Below, one piece after another: positions 1 to 8,100 of a stretch of DNA of 36,011 nucleotides. Both the position numbers and the translations under genes were made by a program. The stretch spans positions 1 through 36,011 of the forward strand of contig FODP01000038.1 of the NCBI GenBank assembly GCA_900110395.1. The letters are read 5' to 3'. How positions within the stretch are numbered: the first letter of the stretch is position 1; the number at the start of each line of letters is the position of its first letter. Origin of the DNA: Rhodospirillales bacterium URHD0017. Its GTDB lineage: Bacteria; Pseudomonadota; Alphaproteobacteria; Reyranellales; Reyranellaceae. The notes under the pieces are model-generated. The model had not been told where the DNA came from, made no database searches, and saw nothing but the letters and a program-made list of their open reading frames with translations.

Positions 1-173
1 CCGCGGCCGCCACGATCGTCGTCGTCGTCGTCACGGCTGCGCGCCGCCCGCGAATGGCCTTCGGAATCGCCGAACCAGCCACCGCGGCCGCGGCCGCCGC
101 CGCCGCCGCCGCGATCGCTGGTGAAGCGGCCGCGATCGTCGCGATCGCGGTCATTGTCGGAATTTCTCGCCAT
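1..173 (-). CDS. Gly/Arg/Asp-rich stress-type protein, N-terminal part (possible internal start)
   Basis: A second start in the same frame as the hemerythrin ORF lies at 173 (MARNSDNDRDRDD) and has its own ribosome-binding sequence, AATGGAGGAGTCT, directly upstream. The visible 57 residues are an Asp/Arg head, a run of glycines, the segment GGWFGDSEGHSRAAR and then an Asp tract. The WFGDSEGHSRAAR segment resembles the repeated unit of small alphaproteobacterial general-stress proteins related to KGG/con-10 types; this is recognition from memory, not a search. The protein continues past position 1, so its length is unknown. It may be a separate gene translated from 173 or the C-terminal part of the hemerythrin polypeptide. 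The sequence does not decide which. Confidence 0.55.
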   Translation of the reverse strand, partial: MARNSDNDRDRDDRGRFTSDRGGGGGGRGRGGWFGDSEGHSRAARSRDDDDDDRGGR

Positions 174-878
174 AGACTCCTCCATTAGGTTCCTAAGATC
201 GAGGTTGAACGAAACGGCGCGAGTGGGTCTCAAGCGTGCAGCGCGCCTCTGCAGTTCCTGCTTGCGCTCCGCCAGCTCGCTGGCGAGCGAGGGATTGTCG
301 ACGTCGTGTTCCTCGGCCTTGGCCAAGATCCCCTCGCCGGGTTGCTCCTCCTCGGCAACGTGGTGCTTGATCATCTCGGATAGCAACTTCACCTTGGCGT
401 CGTAGAAGGGATCGTCGCTTGACGCCTCGGTCAGGTCGGCGATCAGCAGCTTTGCCGCGTCGTGCTCGACCTGGGCCTCGTCCATGAGGTGCTCGTCGTC
501 GATCGCCTCGCGGCAGGCCGGATAGAAAATCTCCTCCTCCAGGCGGGTGTGGATGTTGAGCTCGGCGCAGATCATCGCGACCAGCTCCTGCTTGCGCTGC
601 CGCTCGGTGGCAGTCTCGAACTCGGCAAACAGTCCTTCGACGCGACGATGGTCCTGCTTGAGCGCGTCGATCGCGGTCTGCCCGGCCGCCTCCGGTGTCT
701 CCGGTTGCGGCAGACCGGCTACCGCGGCGTTCGTCGTCGACTCCGATTGGGGCTTCACGGCTTGGGCGTTGCCGGTTCCCGTCGTCTTGCTTGCAGGATT
801 TGTCGTCTTGCCGGCGCCGCCGGCGCTCTTGTTCGAGCTACCTTGCTTGTTGCCCGCTGCCTGTTTGCTCTTCGCCAT
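1..878 (-). CDS. Hemerythrin HHE-domain protein, frame open to the window edge
   Basis: Hemerythrin-like proteins bind a di-iron centre in a four-helix bundle and sense or store O2 or NO, or buffer iron. From the ATG at 878 the minus strand reads a low-complexity Lys/Ser/Thr/Gly-rich leader (residues 1-66), then a hemerythrin domain at about residues 70-185. Likely iron ligands are H77 (QDHRRVE), H110 and E114 (NIHTRLEEE), H139 (VEHDAA), H173 and E177 (KHHVAEEE). A GGAGGAGC Shine-Dalgarno lies just before the ATG. The domain ends near residue 220 (ELAERKQELQRR), but no stop follows: the same frame runs through residue 236 (Met at 173) into a Gly/Arg/Asp-rich protein and off the window. This is either a genuine fusion or a lost stop codon. 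The domain call is secure; the end point is not. Confidence 0.85.
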   Translation of the reverse strand, partial: MAKSKQAAGNKQGSSNKSAGGAGKTTNPASKTTGTGNAQAVKPQSESTTNAAVAGLPQPETPEAAGQTAIDALKQDHRRVEGLFAEFETATERQRKQELVAMICAELNIHTRLEEEIFYPACREAIDDEHLMDEAQVEHDAAKLLIADLTEASSDDPFYDAKVKLLSEMIKHHVAEEEQPGEGILAKAEEHDVDNPSLASELAERKQELQRRAARLRPTRAVSFNLDLRNLMEESMARNSDNDRDRDDRGRFTSDRGGGGGGRGRGGWFGDSEGHSRAARSRDDDDDDRGGR

Positions 879-1192
879 GTGCTCCTCCCGAATTGTGAGG
901 GAGCAATGAAGCGACCATGAGCCAGTTGCATGCGGTTTCAGATTCTCCGCGGCGTGCACGCTTCGCGCATGATTTCTCGAGCGATCATCAACACCACTGT
1001 CTGGTTCCGGCCTCGACCTGCTTCGTTGTCGACGACTGAGTCGACAGGGTTCCACCTGTGCCTCGGCACTCGGCTCCGTCGTCGGGCTGCACGCGACGCT
1101 GTTCGCCGATGCGAGCCGTCGCGCCATGCCGAGCTTTCTCAGCGGGCCGAGTTCACTGGCAAGTCTGTGGCTGCGGGCGGGAAACTAGAGAG
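879..1192. other. Intergenic region with no convincing gene
   Basis: This is the upstream region of the minus-strand hemerythrin gene and the downstream side of the hypothetical gene ending at 1193. ORFs on both strands here have poor codon character and no family resemblance. On the minus strand two GGAAC motifs occur (around 1003 and 1050), but neither has a CGTT at the 16-17 nt spacing of an EcfG promoter, so no stress promoter is claimed. Confidence 0.5.
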
Positions 1193-1792
1193 TCACGACG
1201 CCGCGTTGCGCCAGCTCGGCCTCACCGGCACGCTGGCCCTCAGCAGCGATCGCGAGGATTCGATGCAGCGACTGCTGGCATCGCACAGCCTGATCTGCCG
1301 TTGGCGATGCTCCATGATGGCCTGCCGCGTCCGCGCCAGATTACGTTCCGCGCGTGACCTCCAATGCTCGCTGTCGAAGAAGACATAGATCGGTTGGTGG
1401 CCCGGCAGGTCCCCTGCGTCGGTTCCACCGTCTTGCGCTTCCAACAGCAGGCCTGCCGGAGCCGGCGTCCGCGCCGGCCGAGGTTGCGGCGCAGTCTTCG
1501 CGAGCATGTCGCGATTTGGAATGCGGCCCTGCGCCTTCTCGATCAGACCTTCAACGTATCCGGTCGCCGCCTGAATCGACCGTTGATGTCCGAGCAGCGG
1601 CGCCTTGGGCAGCGCGTTGTAGCGCAACCGGCCGAGTGGCGTCAGGCGCAGGCCGCCGCTCGTTCGCTCGACCAGGGCAAGAGCGACCAGGCTCGCCGCC
1701 GCCCGGGCGTCGACGACAAACGACCCGTGCGCGATGCGACGCAGCGCGATCTCTTGCGGGGGGCTGAGAGGAGCAAGCAAACCACTAGTCAT
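1193..1792 (-). CDS. Hypothetical protein
   Basis: I do not recognise this family. The protein of about 199 residues begins MTSGLLAPLSPPQEIALRR. Its first 65 residues look like a small winged-helix or helical domain (SFVVDARAAASLVALALVER, then a TPLGRLRYNALP turn). A variable Pro/Ala middle follows, then a C-terminal helical stretch, YVFFDSEHWRSRAERNLART, rich in Arg and Gln. The frame is open upstream to 1969, but that part lies over the remnant of the manganese catalase. The ATG at 1792 gives the more natural protein, though no strong ribosome-binding site precedes it. Its neighbour upstream on the same strand is the catalase pseudogene, so it may be a survivor of an old stress operon. Confidence 0.5.
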   Translation of the reverse strand: MTSGLLAPLSPPQEIALRRIAHGSFVVDARAAASLVALALVERTSGGLRLTPLGRLRYNALPKAPLLGHQRSIQAATGYVEGLIEKAQGRIPNRDMLAKTAPQPRPARTPAPAGLLLEAQDGGTDAGDLPGHQPIYVFFDSEHWRSRAERNLARTRQAIMEHRQRQIRLCDASSRCIESSRSLLRASVPVRPSWRNAAS

Positions 1793-1845
1793 GAAGCCTC
1801 TGCTCTCCCTTTGATCAAACCATCGATTACCCCGCCGGGCAATGA

Positions 1846-2339
1846 TCATCTGCCGGTAGTCGGCAGTCGTGAACCAGTGCTCCCCGGAGTGGACTTGGAT
1901 CGACTGCAGCAGCAGCACCGCAGGTCGCAGCTCGGATCGCCGCGCGAATCGACGTCGGCCGGCGTCCACGGCACGCAGGAGGAGTTGGTCAGCGCAGGCC
2001 CGCCGCCGAACAGGATGCCCTGGGTGTGGCTGTCGCCGCCAGCGGTCAGCGAGCGGTAGAGTTCGGCATCCGTCATCGCCGCTTCGGAAAGCCTGGCCTT
2101 CGCGCCCTTGTTCAGCATGGCGACGATCGAGCCGATCACCTCGAGGTGGCTCAGCTCTTCGGTGGCGATGTCGAGCAGCATATCCTTGCGACCGGGATCG
2201 TCCTCGCCCAGGGCTTGGGTGAAATAACGCATGGCGGCCGCGAGCTCACCGTCCGGGCCGCCGAACTGCTCGAGCCCAATGCCGGGTTGGTCTCGCCGAC
2301 TCGCACCATGTATTGGAGCCGCTTGTTGTGAATGAACAT
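1846..2339 (-). pseudogene. Manganese (non-haem) catalase, frameshifted and truncated
   Basis: Manganese catalase dismutates H2O2 with a di-manganese centre. The minus strand starts normally at 2339 (MFIHNKRLQYMVRVGETNPALG). Near 2281 the reading jumps frame: the expected link (NPGLANLLLEQFGG in relatives) is shortened, and EQFGGPDGELAAAMRYFTQA continues in another frame. That frame carries EDDPGRKDMLLDIATEELSH, the metal-ligand helix with E and H, then the segment around GGGPALTNS and VPWTPADVDSRGDP. After DPSCDL, near 1921, resemblance to the family is lost and the frame ends at 1846. About the first 130 residues of a protein of roughly 270-300 residues remain. It is non-functional unless the frameshift is a sequencing error, and the missing C-terminal half argues against that. 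Confidence 0.8.
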
Positions 2340-2470
2340 TCGATTCTTCTTGGCGATGGGGGGATGTTGCGTGGCCAACGTGGCCTATCGCTCGGGAGTT
2401 GCCTTCGGAGACGATTTGCTCGCCCGCATCGGGCAGCGGAACGTCAGCGGAGACTGCGGGTTGAGTTGCA

Positions 2471-2713
2471 ATGCCACCGAGTCGAACTCTGAGCCGCCCG
2501 ACGGTCGAGAGGCACCTGCGGATTGCCCTTCAGCACGTCGCCGTTGGCGAGCGCCTGATCGACAGGCAACGCGCCCTGGTGATGACGCTCGAAGAGCACG
2601 GCCACCCGACCCGGATTGCAAGAAAGCTGCTGACGCAGTTCGAAGACGTGCAAGCCATGCACGTCGCCGACCGCGACCGCTTGGTCGACGAGTTGGCCCG
2701 ACGTGCGGACTGA
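2471..2713 (+). CDS. Small helical hypothetical protein
   Basis: This 80-residue protein (MPPSRTLSRPTVERHLRIAL) is predicted to be almost wholly helical. The core pattern is RQRALVMTLEEHGHPTRIAR followed by LLTQFEDVQAMHVADRDRL. It shares that layout with the ORF at 13160-13372 (RQRQLIDDLRSDGQRTTEAE then VLQRFEATRRGLLAKL), so the two probably belong to one small family common in alphaproteobacteria, of unknown function. No good Shine-Dalgarno precedes the ATG. A GGAAC-N17-GTT sequence at 2438-2462 resembles an EcfG stress promoter but would leave a leader of under ten bases, so it may be chance. Confidence 0.6.
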   Translation: MPPSRTLSRPTVERHLRIALQHVAVGERLIDRQRALVMTLEEHGHPTRIARKLLTQFEDVQAMHVADRDRLVDELARRAD

Positions 2714-2784
2714 TCGACGATTTCGTCATCCAATCGCAACCGTGGCCGAGCACCGGGAGTTCTCGACGGTTGGCGAGGAACGGG

Positions 2785-3120
2785 ATGACTGTCGAAACTG
2801 GACAAGAACTTGGACAACAGGTGCGGTTGCTGGAAGCGGCGTGCCAGCATCTGCTGCTTCGGCCCGACGACGTCGTCCTCCGCGAACGCCTGATGCGGAT
2901 GATCGCAACGTCCCGATTGGCGACGATGCCGGATGCCAACGCCTTCGTGCGCGGCCTGGTCGCCGAGGCGCGGGCCCATGCCGACAGCCTGGCCTTCCGC
3001 CTGGAGGCGACCGGCCACGATTGCCTGCACATCAGCGCCAGGACCGCCCTGCTTTGCCAGACTCTGGCGCATCTGAAACTGCAGCTGCCTGCCGTCGCCG
3101 GCCCGGCGAGGGCCAGATGA
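2785..3120 (+). CDS. Hypothetical protein, 111 residues
   Basis: The ATG at 2785 follows GAGGAACGG, an acceptable ribosome-binding site. The protein (MTVETGQELGQQVRLLEAAC) is helical, with a leucine-rich heptad-like N-terminal half, an Arg-rich middle (LRERLMRMIATSRLATMPDA) and a C-terminal helix containing HDCLHISARTALL. Third codon positions are strongly G/C, as in real genes nearby. I do not recognise the family. The gene lies 71 nt after the small helical gene at 2471-2713 on the same strand and could be cotranscribed with it. Confidence 0.5.
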   Translation: MTVETGQELGQQVRLLEAACQHLLLRPDDVVLRERLMRMIATSRLATMPDANAFVRGLVAEARAHADSLAFRLEATGHDCLHISARTALLCQTLAHLKLQLPAVAGPARAR

Positions 3121-3265
3121 CCGTCGTCCTGCCGCGCGATTTCAGCTTGTCCTTGTAACGGCGCAACCGGCGACCGCGTTCATCGATACTGGCTATCGGA
3201 CGCCTCCCCTTCTTTCCCCTTGTGACGGGCCAGTGGGGGCCGGCGTTCTTTAGCGTACGATTGGG

Positions 3266-3754
3266 ATGCTCATGCGTTGCACCATCCACCCTGCCACCGC
3301 CCAGGACGTCGCACGCGTGGTGATTGGCCACGATTCATGGTCTCGAGACGCCGGCGAGGGCGGCCTCAACGGCCTGGATGCGTTACTCGAGGCCTGTGCG
3401 ATGAGCCGTCAGGTCTGGACGGCGTCGAATGCCGCAGGTGACCCGCTGGCTTTCATCGGGGCGGCACCGTGGGCCGACGACGCCGGCCGCGGCCGGCTCT
3501 GGTTCATCATCCTTGCCGCCTACGACGGCAACGATGCCGACCTGAAATCGGTCATGCGGCTCACGGTCGGCGAGATGCTGCAGGAGTTTGGCCAGCTCGA
3601 GAACCATGTCAGCAGCGAGAAGGCCTGGGCGCTCGAGCTGATGCGCGAGGCAGGATTCACCGTCGCGCCCGCCCACCCTGCTGCCGACGGTGTTTGCCGC
3701 CACCGCGTTTGGATCGATGCCGACGCTCAGGGCAGCGCTTTCTCCGCCGCCTAG
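3266..3754 (+). CDS. GNAT-like protein, possibly of the phage Gp13 type
   Basis: This 162-residue protein has the build of a compact acetyltransferase fold. An N-terminal strand-helix (CTIHPATAQDVARVVIGHDS) is followed by a central strand typical of the family (VWTASNAAGDPLAFIGAAPW), then the strand RLWFIILAAYDGN and a C-terminal helix (EKAWALELMREAGF). The pattern of a weighted judgement ending in PLAFIGAAP recalls phage T7 gp13-like and GNAT proteins. The classical acetyl-CoA loop (Q/RxxGxG/A) is not evident, so catalysis is doubtful. It stands alone on the plus strand, 51 nt ahead of the membrane-protein start at 3805. Either ATG at 3266 or 3272 could be used. Confidence 0.6.
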   Translation: MLMRCTIHPATAQDVARVVIGHDSWSRDAGEGGLNGLDALLEACAMSRQVWTASNAAGDPLAFIGAAPWADDAGRGRLWFIILAAYDGNDADLKSVMRLTVGEMLQEFGQLENHVSSEKAWALELMREAGFTVAPAHPAADGVCRHRVWIDADAQGSAFSAA

Positions 3755-3804
3755 ACGGGCTCCAACACTGCCAGCCTTTTGCATCGCGACCCATCGGAAC
3801 CGGG

Positions 3805-4071
3805 ATGTGGGTCATCGTGGCGGTGCTGTTGCTGGGGCTGGCAGTCTATGTGCTCGTCGCGGGCTGGTTTTCCGCCAGGGACATCAGCGTTGCGGGCTAT
3901 GTCGCCATGGCTTTCGGCATCCTGGCCACACTTGCCCTCAGGATCGGGCTCCTGGCGCTGATCTTCTACAGCAACCGCCGACAGACGGGGCACGTACGAA
4001 TTCGTACCGCTGTGGCAACGCGATGGATCAGTCCCGCGTTGGCTGTCATTGGAGGCGGAGGCACCCGGAGC
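3805..4071 (+). CDS. Small two-helix membrane protein, frame continues into cheB
   Basis: The ATG at 3805 opens MWVIVAVLLLGLAVYVLVAG, a first membrane helix. A short polar loop (WFSARDIS) and a second helix (GYVAMAFGILATLALRIGLL, then ALIFYSNRR) follow. Small proteins of this form, with GWFSARD and LIFYS motifs, are frequent in alphaproteobacteria and normally stop a few residues after the second helix. Here no stop follows: the frame passes through about 25 unremarkable residues and into the Met of CheB at 4072. Either the stop has been lost or shifted out of frame, or CheB carries a membrane anchor. Coordinates are given only up to the CheB start. Confidence 0.5.
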
Positions 4072-5130
4072 ATGGTCACGGCGACATCCGCCACCCGCGA
4101 TATCATCGTCATCGGCGGCTCGGGCGGCGCCCTCGAAGCCTTGCGGACGCTGGCGCACGATTTCCCGTCCGACCTCGCGGCAGCGGTGTTCGTCGTGCTC
4201 CATATGGGGGCCACTAGCCACTTGGCGGATATCCTCACGCGCAGCGGCCCGCTTCCGACCGTTCCAGCCGCCTCCGGCGAGCGCGTACAACACGGCAGAA
4301 TCTACGTCGCGGTGCCCGGCTCCCACCTCCTCCTGCATGATGACCATGTGCTCCTGCGCCGCGGGCCGCGCGAGAACCTGTCGCGGCCCGCCATCGATCC
4401 GCTCTTCCGCTCGGCCGCGGCGTCGTTTGGCGGGCGGGTGATCGGCGTGGTGCTATCGGGTGCACTGGCTGACGGCACCGCCGGCCTGCGGGCGATCAAA
4501 CGATGCGGCGGCCTGACCGTGGTCCAGGACCCGGCCGATGCCCTGGTTTCCAGCATGCCGCGCAGCGCCTTGCGCCATGTCGAGGTCGACCATGTCTGCC
4601 GGATGGACGACATGGCGCGGCTGCTGGCACGGCTGGCCGGCCAGCCGGCCGGGGCAACCCCTGACATCCCACTCGACATACGGGTTGAAGCGGCGATCGC
4701 CGCCCAGGAGCTGGCGGACATGGAAGCCAACGACATGCTCGGAACCCCTTCCCGCTTCACCTGCCCTGAATGCCATGGGGCCTTGTGGGAGGTCGCGGAT
4801 GGAAGCATGCTTCGCTACCGATGCCATGTCGGGCACGCTTTCGCGGCCGATGCGGTCCTGAGCTCTCAAGGCGACGAGATCGACAGGCTGCTGGGGACCC
4901 TGCTGCGTTCGCACCAGGAACGTGCTGCGCTGGCGCACCGCATGGCAAAGCACGAACGCGCGAACGATCGCCAGACGCTGGCTGAGCATCTGGAACATCG
5001 GGCACGCGACTACGAGCACGACGTCGAGATCATGAAGAAGCTGCTGCGCAGCGGCGAAGTAGCGTCCCGGGAAGCGCCGGACAGGGGACAGGGGAATGGC
5101 GCGGCCTATCAGGAGCAAGAGAAAGGTTAG
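4072..5130 (+). CDS. cheB: CheB-type protein-glutamate methylesterase with cysteine-rich C-terminal extension, no receiver
   Basis: CheB enzymes remove methyl groups from glutamates of chemoreceptors. This 352-residue protein lacks the usual N-terminal receiver and begins directly in the catalytic domain. The serine motif is IIVIGGSGGALEALRTL (residues 10-26), the histidine motif VLHMGATSH, and the aspartate sits in VLSGALADGTAGL. An extension then carries CPECHGALWE and YRCHVGHAF, a likely zinc-binding pair of Cys/His motifs seen in many receiver-less CheB-like proteins, followed by a helical tail. GGAGGCGGAG and CCGGAG upstream favour the start at 4072, although the frame is open back through the membrane protein. 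It overlaps the next gene by 35 nt, so the two are probably coupled. No chemotaxis operon surrounds it; a non-motility signalling role is inferred. Confidence 0.88.
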   Translation: MVTATSATRDIIVIGGSGGALEALRTLAHDFPSDLAAAVFVVLHMGATSHLADILTRSGPLPTVPAASGERVQHGRIYVAVPGSHLLLHDDHVLLRRGPRENLSRPAIDPLFRSAAASFGGRVIGVVLSGALADGTAGLRAIKRCGGLTVVQDPADALVSSMPRSALRHVEVDHVCRMDDMARLLARLAGQPAGATPDIPLDIRVEAAIAAQELADMEANDMLGTPSRFTCPECHGALWEVADGSMLRYRCHVGHAFAADAVLSSQGDEIDRLLGTLLRSHQERAALAHRMAKHERANDRQTLAEHLEHRARDYEHDVEIMKKLLRSGEVASREAPDRGQGNGAAYQEQEKG

Positions 5131-8100
5131 CCAGGTGGAACCCGAGCCGCCGCGCAATGGCGCGGGCATACCCGTGGTGGGCATCGGTGCCTCGGCGGGA
5201 GGCATCGGCGCTCTCGAGACGTTGGTGCCGTTGTTTGCACCAGACGCCGGCTTGGCCTATGTCGTGGTCCAGCATCTCGATCCCACGCATGAAAGCGTAT
5301 TGACGGCGCTGCTCGCCAGGGCAGCGAAAATTCCGGTCGTCGAGATCAAGGACCAGACGTCCATCCAGGCCGACCACGTCTACGTCATTCCACCCAACAC
5401 CGCGGTCACGGTGGCCGACGGCCGCCTGCGGCTCACCCCGCCGGTCGAACCACGTGGACAGCGCACGCCGATCGACGGCTTCTTCGTGTCACTCGCCGAG
5501 GCCAGGGGCGAAAGTGCCGCCGCCATCGTCCTGTCCGGCACCGGAAGCGACGGCACGATCGGGCTGCGCGCAGTCAAGGAACATGGCGGGTTGACGGTGG
5601 CCCAGGACGACGCCGAATACGACGGCATGATGCGCAGCGCCGTACGCAGCGGCATGGTCGATTTCGTGCTGCCGATCGAAAAAATCCCTGCCAAGCTCTA
5701 CGATTATTTCCGCCACCTGATCGAAGTCGACGGTCGCAAGGGGCCGGACGGCGTGCGCCAGGAGGCGACCGCTAATCTGGCGCATATCAGCACCCTGCTG
5801 CGCGCGCGTACCGGCCACGATTTCAGCGGCTACAAGGACAAGACCGTGGCGCGCCGCGTGCAGCGCCGCATGCAGGTACTGCAGATCGACGAGGTGCCGG
5901 ACTTCATCGAGCGCCTCCGCAAGGAGCCGCAGCAGCTCGACGCACTGCTGCAGGACCTGCTGATCGGCGTCACCAATTTCTTCCGCGATCCGCAGGCTTT
6001 CGAGGCGCTGGAGCGCGAGGTCATCCCGCAGCTCTTCGAAGGCAAGGGCCCCGAAGATGCGCTGCGTGTCTGGGTGCCGGGTTGCTCGACGGGCGAGGAA
6101 GCCTATTCGATCGCCATCCTGCTGCGCGAACACATGCCCAAGGCGCAGAGCGCGCCCAAGCTGCAGATCTTCGCCAGCGACATCGACGAGCATTCGCTGC
6201 AGATCGCCCGCATCGGCCGCTTTCCCGCGACCATCGCCAAGGACGTGCCGCCGGCCCGACTGGAGCGCTACTTCGTGCGCGAGGACGGCACCTATCGCAT
6301 CGCCAGCGACCTGCGCGAGATCTGCCTGTTCTCGGCGCACAACCTCTTGCGCGATGCGCCGTTCTCCAAACTCGACCTGATCGCCTGCCGCAACCTCTTG
6401 ATCTACCTCACGCCGGAGCTGCAGAACCGGGTGATCCCGCTGTTCCACTATGCCCTGAACGACGGCGGCTTCCTGTTCCTCGGCACGTCGGAGAACGTCA
6501 CCCGTCACCCCCGCCTCTTCAGTACAGTCGACAAGGGGTACCGCATCTTCCGGCGCCGCCCGCTGATCGAGCGGCGGTTGCCGGAGTTCCCACTGACGTC
6601 GCCCGAGGAGGGCCGACGCCAGGGGGCGTCGGCGCCGCGCATGGGGATCCCGCAGGAACCGTTGCAGACCTTGGCCGAGCGCCAGCTCCTCGACCGCTAC
6701 AGCCCGGCCTATGTCGTGGTCAACAGCGACGGCGAGCTGCTGCATGGCTCGGCCCGCACCGGCAAATACCTCGAGCTGGCGCCCGGTGCGCCGCGCAACG
6801 ACATCTACGGCATGGCACGGCCCGGGCTCAAGCCCGACTTGCGCGCCGGGGTGCACAAGGCGGTCAGCACCGGCCAAGTGGCGATCCAGAGAGGTGTCAC
6901 GATCGGCACCAACGGCGGCCGCCAGAGCATCGACCTCATCATCCATCCCATCCGCAATTCGGCGATGCCGGATTCGCTCTACATGGTGGTGTTCCAGGAC
7001 GTCGGCGGCATCAAGCAGGCGGGGGCAGCGGAGGGCGGCGAAAGCGTGGAGGAGCTGGAGAACGCCAACCTGCGCCAGCTCGAGATGGACCTCCGGGCAA
7101 CCCGCGAACGCCTGCAGACGACGACCGAGGAACTCGAATCGTCGAACGAGGAGCTGAAGTCCGGCAACGAAGAGCTCTCCTCGATGAACGAGGAGCTGCA
7201 GTCAGCCAACGAGGAGCTCGAGACTTCCAAGGAGGAGCTGCAGTCGATCAACGAAGAGCTGCAGACCGTCAATGCCGAGCTCAATTCCCGGGTCGAGGAG
7301 CTGAGCCGCGCCAATTCCGACATCGCCAACCTGCTGGAGAGCACCCAGATCGCCACGGTGTTCCTCGACCGCAACCTTTCGATCAAGAGCTTCACGCCGG
7401 CCGCCAAGGACGTGTTCCGCCTGGTCGAGAGCGACACCGGCCGGCCGCTCACCCACGTGCGGGCCCGCTTTAATTCCGATACGGTGCAGGAGGATGCCGA
7501 GCGCGTGCTGCGCACACTGTCGACCATCGAGCGCCAGGTCGAGAGCAACCACAGCGACGCGCGCTATGTCATGCGCATGATGCCCTACCGCACCGTCGAC
7601 AACGTGATCGGCGGCGTCGTCATCACCTTCGTCGACATCACGCGGATCACGGCCGCTGAGGCGCGCATTGACGAGTTGACGGTCGACCTGCGCAACCGCG
7701 TCCAGAGCCTCGAGACCCTTCTCAGCCTCCTGCCAGTCGGCATCCTGATCATCGAGGACGACCGGTCGGACCGGGTCCGCATCAACCGTTACGGCGCCCA
7801 GCTTCTGGGCGAGAGCGCCGACGGCGGAGACGGCGCGGGCCTGCGGCCGGCGCCAGCGGCGCTGCGCGTCTTCCAAGGCGAACGCGAGCTGCGGCCGGAA
7901 CAGCAGCCGCTGTACCGTGCGGCGCATTCCGGCGAGGCCGTGCCCGCCTTCGCGGCCCACATCCTGCGGACGAACGGCGCCAAGGTCGAGGTCATGATGT
8001 CGGCGACGCCGATGCTCGACGCGCAGGGCAAGGTGCGCGGCGGCATCGTGGCCATCCTCGACATCACCGAGCGGCGCGCCGCCGAGGCCCACCAGCAGAT

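Noticed and set aside
1000..1075. Possible EcfG promoters upstream of the hemerythrin gene
   Set aside because: GGAAC occurs twice on the minus strand but without a CGTT at 16 or 17 nt spacing.
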